From the NCBI GenBank assembly GCA_903929035.1, contig CAIYTF010000033.1, positions 1-44,841 on the forward strand: 44,841 nucleotides of DNA. The letters are read 5' to 3'. The first letter of the stretch is position 1. The number at the start of each line of letters is the position of its first letter. The notes under the pieces are model-generated. The model saw only the letters and a program-made list of their open reading frames with translations, made no database searches and was not told the DNA's origin. This stretch comes from an uncultured Ignavibacteriales bacterium. Its GTDB lineage: Bacteria; Bacteroidota; Ignavibacteria; Ignavibacteriales; Ignavibacteriaceae. Positions 35,042 through 42,950 of the stretch are shown here, piece after piece. The translations under genes were made by a program, and so were the position numbers.

Positions 35042-37154
35042 TTTTCAAGACCAAAATCGAAATTCAGTTCAAGTGCAGATGAGTATGGAGGATGAATTTT
35101 TAAGCAAGATTCTTAAATATAATTTATCCGATTTATCTTCTAAATCTTATTTCCAAATTATGGTTGATGGCTTAGAAACGTATAGTTCAGCGAAAGACTG
35201 CAGCTGCGTTTCGCTATTCCTTTTTGACAAAGATAGTCTTGAATTCATATTTAAGCTTGCTATCCCGCTGGAATCCGAAGATAGTGAAATCAAGAAATTT
35301 GATAAAATGCGCTTGCAAGGAAGTCTTACACCAGTTCTCAGCGGAAGCGAAGTTGTTACGATAGAATCTGTTGAAGAAAATGAAAAAATAGTAATTTTAC
35401 CGCTTGCTGCCCATACGGGAATAATAGGCCTGATATTAATTACTTTTCGCATTACTCATCCTCTCGCGCAAAAGTTTATTGATATTCTAACTGTGTTTTC
35501 CTGCCAGTTCGCAGTTAATTTATACTCGTATAAATTGCAGCTTGATATTGACTTTATGAATGAAAACAGGGAACAAATTATCGCTCTTAAGACAAGGAAT
35601 ATAGCCAAGAGCACGAGTGAAATCAAATACATTCTCGACTCGGTGCAGATGGGAATAATTATTATCGATAAAACAAATGATACTATCACCAGCGCTAACA
35701 CTTTGGCGGCGCAAGTTATAGGGTTATCTAAAGATAAATTGATTGGCCAAAAAAGAAGCGAATTTTTTTCTTTACCGATCGATAGGAAAATAGGCGAAAT
35801 CATTCCTCATAGAGAAGCATCGTTGAAAAAAAACAATGGTATCATCATTCCTATAATATGCGCGACAGCTCTGATAACACTTGAAGATCGGCAATACTAC
35901 ATCGAGAGTTTTTTCGATATTACCGAACGAAAAAAAATGGAGATGGAATTACGGTTTATTAAAGAAGGACTTGAATTGCGGGTAAAAGAAAGAACCGAGG
36001 AATTAGTAACTACCAACAAATCTTTGATGTCTGAAATCGAACGAAGAATTGTTGCTGAAGCTGATTTGCAAAAGTTTTATTGGGCGGTGCAGCAAAGCCC
36101 TGTTATGATATCTTTGTGCGATATAAATGGTATTATCGAATATGTGAATCCCCGTTTCTCTGAAATCACCGGATTTAGTTATTCAGATGTAATAGGCGGT
36201 AATATGAGGATTTTAAAATCCGGAGACAGACATAGAGAAGAATACCTGAATTTTTGGAAGGATATAAGATCAGGAATTATCTGGCAAGGAGAGCATACAA
36301 ATAAAAAGAAAAACGGGGAAATTTTTTGGGTTAGCACTTTAGTCTCACCAATTTACAATGCCAAAGGGGAAATAACCAATTTTGTTGCAGTGCAGGAAGA
36401 TATTACCATAAAAAGAGAAGCTCAACGGCACATAATTTTAGCTAAAGAGAAAGCTGAAGAATCTGATAGAATTAAAACCTCTATAATGGCGAATATGAGT
36501 CACGAACTACGCACTCCACTTATTGGAATCTTAGGATTCACCCAAATTTTGCTCGAAGAGATAACAGATGAATCGCATTTGCTGCTTATATGGGAGATCG
36601 AGCATTCAGGACAAAGGCTGTTGCAGACACTTAATTCCCTTTTATACGTATCACAACTTGAGGCGGGAAATAGCTCAGATATACTTTCTACTGTTGCTGT
36701 ATGCGAAACCGTAAAAAGCTTAGCAGCAAAATTTGCCGGAAATTCTCGAAGCAAGGGACTTGAGCTTTCTGTTTTTGCTCCGGAAAATGAAATTCATATT
36801 CGTGCTTCGAAAGAACTTATTGAAGTTGTATTTACTCATCTTATTGATAACGCGATTAAATTTACAGATGAAGGCTCAATTAATGTAAGCATTGAAATAC
36901 GTTCTTTGGAAGACAATCTATCTATGGTATTGATTTCTATAAAAGACACAGGCATTGGCATCGAAGAGAGTGATAAACAAATGATATTTGAACCTTTCAG
37001 ACAGCAGAGTGAAGGATATTCACGTTCTTTCCAGGGAACGGGATTAGGACTTACTCTTGTTAAAAAAATTGTTGAACTAAGCGGCGGAAGGATTACTTTG
37101 GAAAGTGAAGTAAATGTCGGCTCGGTTTTTTCAGTTTGGCTTCCGGTAGTTTGA
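35034..37154 (+). CDS. PAS sensor histidine kinase
   Basis: A 706-residue, apparently soluble kinase without a clear membrane segment. The N-terminal 1-180 looks GAF-like, PAS1 lies at about 200-305 (ILDSVQMGIIIID), a coiled-coil linker at about 305-350, and PAS2 at about 350-475 (FYWAVQQSPVMISL, ITGFSYSDVIGG). The HisKA domain carries H490 in SHELRTPL, and HATPase_c runs from about 580 to 706 (N-box LIDNAIKFTDEG, DTGIGI, GTGLGLTLVKK). No response regulator is adjacent, so output may pass through the HDOD protein coupled to it upstream. Confidence 0.88.
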   Translation: MNSFQDQNRNSVQVQMSMEDEFLSKILKYNLSDLSSKSYFQIMVDGLETYSSAKDCSCVSLFLFDKDSLEFIFKLAIPLESEDSEIKKFDKMRLQGSLTPVLSGSEVVTIESVEENEKIVILPLAAHTGIIGLILITFRITHPLAQKFIDILTVFSCQFAVNLYSYKLQLDIDFMNENREQIIALKTRNIAKSTSEIKYILDSVQMGIIIIDKTNDTITSANTLAAQVIGLSKDKLIGQKRSEFFSLPIDRKIGEIIPHREASLKKNNGIIIPIICATALITLEDRQYYIESFFDITERKKMEMELRFIKEGLELRVKERTEELVTTNKSLMSEIERRIVAEADLQKFYWAVQQSPVMISLCDINGIIEYVNPRFSEITGFSYSDVIGGNMRILKSGDRHREEYLNFWKDIRSGIIWQGEHTNKKKNGEIFWVSTLVSPIYNAKGEITNFVAVQEDITIKREAQRHIILAKEKAEESDRIKTSIMANMSHELRTPLIGILGFTQILLEEITDESHLLLIWEIEHSGQRLLQTLNSLLYVSQLEAGNSSDILSTVAVCETVKSLAAKFAGNSRSKGLELSVFAPENEIHIRASKELIEVVFTHLIDNAIKFTDEGSINVSIEIRSLEDNLSMVLISIKDTGIGIEESDKQMIFEPFRQQSEGYSRSFQGTGLGLTLVKKIVELSGGRITLESEVNVGSVFSVWLPVV

Positions 37155-37181
37155 ATACAAAAACTGTATCTTTAAATAGAG

Positions 37182-37211
37182 CATTTCTAACGCGAAGATG
37201 CAAAGACCACG
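37182..37211 (-). repeat. Dispersed intergenic repeat, partial copy G (reverse)
   Basis: On the minus strand it reads CCGTGGTCTTTGCATCTTCG then CGTTAGAAATGC, matching the core of the family. It is the only copy in the opposite orientation and is truncated. It lies between the kinase and the peptidase. Confidence 0.55.
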
Positions 37212-37268
37212 GTACCTATGATATCATTTTTTATACAATGGACAAATTTATTAAAAGAAGAGCAGTAT

Positions 37269-39317
37269 ATGAGTAAATTGAAATTTTATCTCGCCGGTAT
37301 TTGTTTGATTCTTATAACCACTAATCAAGGATTTAGTCAGTCAATGCAGAATAAAAATGACTTTAAAGTTCAGACTGAAAAATTTGCCGATATAGCAGTA
37401 TTGCGTTACCGCGTTGAAGGATTCGATAACCTGAGTACGAAACAAAAAGAATTACTTTATTATCTCTATGAAGCCGCTCTCAGCGGTCGAGACATATTCT
37501 ATGATCAGAACTATAAGTACAATCTAACCATCCGTAGAGCTATTGAAGCTGTCATTGCAGGCAATGTTGGTGACCATTCATCTGCTGATTTCGCGAAATT
37601 TATTGAATATGCAAAACGCGTTTGGTTCTCTAACGGAATTCATCATCACTATTCAACGGCAAAGTTTTTCCCGACCTGTGACAAAGCATATTTTGCCTCG
37701 TTACTAACTGCTGTTCCGGAAAACAAATTGCCGTTACAAACCGGACAAACAAAGGACGCGTTCATTTCTTTTATTACAAAAATCATTTACGACCCAACCA
37801 TTGCTCCGGTGAAAACAAATCAGGCTGCAGGTGTAGATTTGGTCCAATCATCCGCGAATAATTTCTATGAAGGTGTTACTCAAAAAGAGGTTGAAGACTA
37901 TTATAAAGGCAAACTTGATAAAAACAATCCGAATGATATTTCTTTTGGACTTAATTCAAAACTCGTTAAAAAAGACGGAAAGATTGAAGAACAGGTTTGG
38001 AAAGTAGGCGGGATGTATTCTTCCGCTATTGAAAAAGTAGTATATTGGTTAGAAAAAGCACTTCCTGTTTGCGAAAACGATCAGCAGAGAAAAGCATTTA
38101 CAAAACTGATTGAGTATTATAAAACAGGCGACCTTAAAACGTTCGATGATTATTCAATAGAATGGGTGAAAGACACGCGATCAACAGTTGACGCGATAAA
38201 CGGATTTATAGAAACTTATGATGACCCGCTTAGCTATAAAGCAACTTATGAATCAATTATTTCTTTCAGGGATTCTAATGCCACAAAACGCATTGAGGCA
38301 ATCAGCAATAACGCGCAGTGGTTCGAGGATAACTCCCCTATTCAAACCGAGCATAAGAAAAAAAATGTAAAAGGAATTTCCGCGAAGGTTATCACTGTTG
38401 TAGTTGAATCAGGTGCATCATCTCCTGCAACGCCCATTGGCGTGAATCTCCCGAATGCAAACTGGATTCGGAAAGAGCACGGCAGCAAGTCAGTAAATCT
38501 TGGCAATATCGTCCACGCCTATAACCTTGCTTCATCAAGCGCGATGCTGGAAGAATTTTGCTCAAGTCCGGAAGAAGTTAAATTGTCGAAGCTATACGGA
38601 AATCTTTCTGATGACCTGCACACCGATATGCACGAGGTAATCGGGCACGCGTCAGGACAAATTAATCAGGGCATCGGAACACCGCGCGAGTCTCTGAAAA
38701 ATTATGCTTCCACAATCGAAGAAGCACGCGCCGACCTCGTGGCATTATACTATATAGTTGATCAAAAACTGGTTGATATAGGCGTTATGCCCACGACCGC
38801 TGTCGGCAAAGCAGAATACAATAAATATATTCGCAATGGGCTTTTGACACAATTACAGCGCGTTAAACTTGGCGATAATGTTGAAGAAGCACATATGCGC
38901 AACAGGCAGTTAATTGCAGCGTGGGCATACGAACACGGCAAGAAAGAAAACGTGATTGAACGTGTTGTCCGCGAAGGCAAGACCTACTTTGTAATAAACG
39001 ACTATGTAAAACTGCGTTCTATTTTTGGTGAACTATTGAGCGAGACTCAACGTATCACTTCCGAAGGTGATTTTAAAGCGGCACAAAAACTTGTTGAAAA
39101 CTACGCGGTTAAAGTTGATAAAACTCTCCACGCGGAAGTATTGAAAAGGTTTGAAAAATTAGACATCGCGCCGTATAAAGGATTTATCAATCCATTGCTA
39201 ACCCCCGTTTATGAAAACGGGAAAATAATCGATGTAAAAGTATCCTATCCTGATGATTTTATGAAACAAATGCTTTTTTACGCGGAGCATTATTCGCTGC
39301 TGCCAAGCATTAATTAA
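37269..39317 (+). CDS. Secreted dipeptidyl-peptidase III-like metallopeptidase (M49)
   Basis: An exported zinc peptidase releasing N-terminal dipeptides. From the chosen ATG (AAAGAAGAG about 10 bases upstream) it is 682 residues; a longer frame from 37218 would place the signal peptide internally. The signal peptide is about 1-24 (MSKLKFYLAGICLILIT...FSQ). The zinc motif HEVIGH (H455, E456, H460) is the HExxGH form of family M49, and the third ligand motif EEARAD is at 484-489. DPP III is normally cytosolic, so a signal peptide suggests periplasmic use of peptides, as in Bacteroides relatives. Confidence 0.86.
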   Translation: MSKLKFYLAGICLILITTNQGFSQSMQNKNDFKVQTEKFADIAVLRYRVEGFDNLSTKQKELLYYLYEAALSGRDIFYDQNYKYNLTIRRAIEAVIAGNVGDHSSADFAKFIEYAKRVWFSNGIHHHYSTAKFFPTCDKAYFASLLTAVPENKLPLQTGQTKDAFISFITKIIYDPTIAPVKTNQAAGVDLVQSSANNFYEGVTQKEVEDYYKGKLDKNNPNDISFGLNSKLVKKDGKIEEQVWKVGGMYSSAIEKVVYWLEKALPVCENDQQRKAFTKLIEYYKTGDLKTFDDYSIEWVKDTRSTVDAINGFIETYDDPLSYKATYESIISFRDSNATKRIEAISNNAQWFEDNSPIQTEHKKKNVKGISAKVITVVVESGASSPATPIGVNLPNANWIRKEHGSKSVNLGNIVHAYNLASSSAMLEEFCSSPEEVKLSKLYGNLSDDLHTDMHEVIGHASGQINQGIGTPRESLKNYASTIEEARADLVALYYIVDQKLVDIGVMPTTAVGKAEYNKYIRNGLLTQLQRVKLGDNVEEAHMRNRQLIAAWAYEHGKKENVIERVVREGKTYFVINDYVKLRSIFGELLSETQRITSEGDFKAAQKLVENYAVKVDKTLHAEVLKRFEKLDIAPYKGFINPLLTPVYENGKIIDVKVSYPDDFMKQMLFYAEHYSLLPSIN

Positions 39318-39333
39318 TCACGGATTGCATTGG

Positions 39334-39462
39334 AATTGTCAGAATCACAGATTAAGCAGATTGCACCGATTTCACAGATTTAGGAAATGAACCTGATTTT
39401 TCCGGATAGCTTCTAAAATCCGTGTAATCCTTTTATCCGGTTAATCTGTGATTCTGACAATT
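39334..39462. repeat. Long inverted repeat between dpp-like gene and mfd
   Basis: A perfect 22-base inverted repeat, 39334-39355 against 39441-39462, encloses an inner imperfect pair (GATTTCACAGATTT near 39373 with AAATCCGTGTAATCC near 39416). The interior resembles the 'ATCCGTGTAATCTGTGATT' class of intergenic repeats that I recall from Bacteroidetes genomes. It could act as a terminator for the peptidase gene. Confidence 0.7.
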
Positions 39463-39503
39463 TTTCTATTTTAAATATATACCTTGGTTATACAACCCAA
39501 TAA

Positions 39504-42500
39504 ATGATCAACATAAAAAAACTTCTTCCCGCGCCTTACGCCCAAATACAAGACTTCGTATATGAAAATAATTGCAGCGTAATTTCTGCTTTGCCCGGGT
39601 CAACAAAATCACTTATTATTTCAATGCTTGCAGAAAGGCATAATCAATTAATAATACTGCTGCCGGGTGAAAAAGAAGTTCAGGAAACCGCTGTTGAGCT
39701 GCACCTTATTGGAATGGGTCACGAGATTGTAACTCTTACCGGCTATTCTATGCAGTCCCTCCAGGAAACATTATCAAACCTTAGCAAGAAAACTAAATTT
39801 GTTTTGGCAGCAACCTATCAGCTGCTATTGACACCGGTACCACCGCTAAAAGAGATAACATCGAGCCTTACCACGCTTGAAAGCGGAACCTCCACTTCTT
39901 ATGATGAAGTCATAGATTATTTCAAATTATTATTCTATCAGAAACAACGATTCGTTGAAGAACCCGGCGATTACTCTCAGCGCGGAGCAATAATTGACTT
40001 TTGGTCTTATAGTGAAAAACATCCCGCGCGGGTTGAGTTTGACGGAGATTTCATCGAGTCTATCCGCTATTTTGATGCTGAAACTCAACGCTCCATCGAA
40101 TCGATTCCTAAAGCGACAATCGCATCCAAAATTGAGACTGCTGAATCTGCTGACTACGCGAACACTAATATTCTTGAATATTTTGAGTCACCTCTCTTTC
40201 TTTTGAATGAGGCAGCTATGCGGCAGATTTCAACCGGAGAATATCAATTTAAACCGGTTATACCTTTACATAAGAAAGCAAAAACGGCAGATGAAGATTA
40301 CGACATTCCGCCTGATCCTGAAGAATTTACTCCTGCCCCCGAAGTTGAGCAGCCATCAAATTCCTGTTATGATTTCTTTACTGCCAATTTTCTTGACCAG
40401 CCAAATACTTGGTGGCTGATCGAAGGAATGTTTACTAGTGCCCAAAATATTATAGAGTTAAAGCTAAGTCCCGCGCCTCCCGTGGCTGCTAATTATAAGA
40501 TTTTATTTTCCGTGATAACAGATCAGATAACAAAAGGGAATACAGTTTATATCGCGGTTGAAAATGAACTGCAGCTTACCCGTTATTCCGACCTTCTCAA
40601 CGACAAGGAAACCGGAATGTCCGATTATATGGACAGCGGAAAACTTAAACTTATGTCTCTTCCTATTCGCGAAGGATTTATCAATCGGCAGGATAAAATC
40701 GCCGTATTTACCGATTACCAGATATTTAATAAACCCTATCGAACAAAACTTCCCCAAAAACTTGCAAAGAAAACAAGCAAAAGCCGGAAACTCGATGCTA
40801 TTCGTCCCGGCGACTTTGTCGTTCACGAGGATTTCGGTATCGGCAAGTTTGCAGGACTTGAAGAAATAATGATTGGCGAAACCAAGCAGGAATCGATGAA
40901 GATAATCTATAACCTTGGCGCGATCGTTTTTCTTAATATCAATTACCTGCATTTAGTAAAGAAATTTTCTGCAAAGGATGGCTTATCACCAACCCTTGCA
41001 ACTCTTGGATCATCCGAATGGGTTAACAAGAAAGCCAAGGCAAAGAAAAAAATTAAGGAAGCCGCACGCGAGCTAATCGAGCTTTACGCGCGGCGTAAGA
41101 TGAGCAAAGGATTTTCATTTAGTCAGGACGGTGTATGGCAGCAGGAGCTTGAAGCCTCATTTATGTATGAAGATACTCCCGATCAATCGAAAGTTATTGA
41201 CGAGGTCAAAACAGATATGATGGCACTGCACCCGATGGACCGTTTAGTATGCGGTGACGTTGGATTCGGAAAAACCGAGATTGCAGTCCGCGCAGCATTT
41301 AAGGCTGCACAGGACGGTGTACAAGTGGCAGTCCTTGCTCCGACAACAATACTCGTTGAACAGCATTTTAACACCTTCCACGATCGGCTATCACAGTTTC
41401 CTGTTTGTATAAAAGCACTCTCGCGATTCCAAAGTAAAGCGGAGCAAAAGGAAATTGTCAAAGAAATAGTTGCGGGGATAGTTGATATCGTTATCGGCAC
41501 TCACCGCCTGCTTTCAGCAGATGTTCAATTCAAAAATCTGGGCTTGCTCATTATTGATGAGGAACACCGGTTTGGAGTGAAATCAAAAGAAAAACTCCGT
41601 TCCTTCAAAACAAATGTTGATATCTTAACGCTTACTGCAACGCCTATCCCGCGTACGCTTAACCTTTCTTTGCTTGGCGCACGCGATCTTTCAATTCTTG
41701 CAACACCTCCACCAAATCGTCAGCCTATTTATACGCGTGTCGAGTCTTTTGAGACAGCAAAAATACGTGTTTGGATAGACGCGGAAATTAAACGGGGCGG
41801 GCAGTTATATATTGTTCACGACCGTGTCCAAACTATAACCAAATTTGCGGCATACCTAAATCGCCTGGCACCTGATGTTAAAATCGGTATCGCTCACGGG
41901 CAGATGAAACCGGCACAATTAGAAGATGTGTTTCACAAGTTTCTGCACCGCGAGTTTGATATCCTGCTCGCGACAAAAATTATCGAAAGCGGGTTAGATA
42001 TTCCGAATGTTAACACAATTATTATCAATCGCGCAGACAGATTCGGGCTTTCGGAACTGCATCAATTGCGCGGCAGAGTCGGGCGTTCGGATAAGCAGGC
42101 TTATGCTTATTTATTAGTTCCTTCATTGGATTCACTAAATAAAAATACTGTCCGCCGCCTGCAGGCAATTGAAGAATTTTCTGATATCGGTTCGGGCTTT
42201 AATCTTTCTATGCGCGATTTGGAGATTCGCGGTGCAGGAAATTTACTCGGCACTGAACAAACAGGATTCATAGATGAAATAGGATTTGATTTATATATTA
42301 AATTGATAAATGAATCTGTCGAAGAGCTAAGGTATGAAGAATTTAAGGATGTTTTCAAAGATTTGCCTGCAGCGCGGAAGAAATCAAATACCTCTATCGA
42401 AAGTCATTTTGAGATTGGCATCCCGAATGCATATATCCCTGAGCAAATCGACCGGCTGAGCTACTACACTGCCCTCTATGCAATTAATACTATTGAAGAA

Positions 42501-42860
42501 CTTGCAGAAATCAGAGAAGAAATGCTTGATAGGTTTGGTCAAATACCCGACTTAGTTGAGCGGTTATTCATCAGTGCCGAGCTAAAATACTATGCATCGC
42601 TTGCCCTATTCCAGAGAATCGTCATTCAGCGTCATCAGGTTATTATTACTCTCCCAAAGGGTGATGAAGCCGGTAATTATTACGAACAAAAGTTTCCTGC
42701 ACTCGCTGCTTATATAATGGAAAATTACCGCGCTCAGATTGCCATCCAGCAAAGCAGCCACTCTGTAAAACTTACACTCAAAAAAGCATTCGAAAAACCC
42801 GAGAAATCAATTGAATTTCTACTTGCCTTCGCGAAAAACGTTGAAGTACTGATGAGATAA
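39504..42860 (+). CDS. mfd: Transcription-repair coupling factor
   Basis: Removes stalled RNA polymerase and recruits UvrA. At 1118 residues it is full length. UvrB-like domains (1-400), then an RNA-polymerase-interacting domain (LDAIRPGDFVVHEDFGIGKF). The translocase has Walker A GDVGFGKTEIAV (about 583), APTTILVEQH, GTHRLL, DEEHRFG (about 685), TATPIPRTL, IDRVQT-like HDRVQT, GLDIPN and QLRGRVGRS. The C-terminal TRCF domain closes it. The last genes before it are on the same strand, but the inverted repeat makes co-transcription doubtful. Confidence 0.95.
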   Translation: MINIKKLLPAPYAQIQDFVYENNCSVISALPGSTKSLIISMLAERHNQLIILLPGEKEVQETAVELHLIGMGHEIVTLTGYSMQSLQETLSNLSKKTKFVLAATYQLLLTPVPPLKEITSSLTTLESGTSTSYDEVIDYFKLLFYQKQRFVEEPGDYSQRGAIIDFWSYSEKHPARVEFDGDFIESIRYFDAETQRSIESIPKATIASKIETAESADYANTNILEYFESPLFLLNEAAMRQISTGEYQFKPVIPLHKKAKTADEDYDIPPDPEEFTPAPEVEQPSNSCYDFFTANFLDQPNTWWLIEGMFTSAQNIIELKLSPAPPVAANYKILFSVITDQITKGNTVYIAVENELQLTRYSDLLNDKETGMSDYMDSGKLKLMSLPIREGFINRQDKIAVFTDYQIFNKPYRTKLPQKLAKKTSKSRKLDAIRPGDFVVHEDFGIGKFAGLEEIMIGETKQESMKIIYNLGAIVFLNINYLHLVKKFSAKDGLSPTLATLGSSEWVNKKAKAKKKIKEAARELIELYARRKMSKGFSFSQDGVWQQELEASFMYEDTPDQSKVIDEVKTDMMALHPMDRLVCGDVGFGKTEIAVRAAFKAAQDGVQVAVLAPTTILVEQHFNTFHDRLSQFPVCIKALSRFQSKAEQKEIVKEIVAGIVDIVIGTHRLLSADVQFKNLGLLIIDEEHRFGVKSKEKLRSFKTNVDILTLTATPIPRTLNLSLLGARDLSILATPPPNRQPIYTRVESFETAKIRVWIDAEIKRGGQLYIVHDRVQTITKFAAYLNRLAPDVKIGIAHGQMKPAQLEDVFHKFLHREFDILLATKIIESGLDIPNVNTIIINRADRFGLSELHQLRGRVGRSDKQAYAYLLVPSLDSLNKNTVRRLQAIEEFSDIGSGFNLSMRDLEIRGAGNLLGTEQTGFIDEIGFDLYIKLINESVEELRYEEFKDVFKDLPAARKKSNTSIESHFEIGIPNAYIPEQIDRLSYYTALYAINTIEELAEIREEMLDRFGQIPDLVERLFISAELKYYASLALFQRIVIQRHQVIITLPKGDEAGNYYEQKFPALAAYIMENYRAQIAIQQSSHSVKLTLKKAFEKPEKSIEFLLAFAKNVEVLMR

Positions 42861-42894
42861 ATAATAAATTTTTACTTGCTGCCGGATATAAAAC

Positions 42895-42930
42895 AAAAAA
42901 GGACAAGCATTTCTGCTCGTCCTTTTTGTT
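42895..42930. terminator. Bidirectional terminator between mfd and the Ig-repeat gene
   Basis: A-rich left arm and T-rich right arm with stem GGACAAGCA/TGCTCGTCC (one mismatch), loop TTTC, and A5-6 before and T5 after. Either strand sees a stem followed by T residues. It sits 35 bases after mfd and 20 bases beyond the convergent gene. Confidence 0.75.
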
Positions 42931-42950
42931 TAATCATTTTTTGCTATTCT

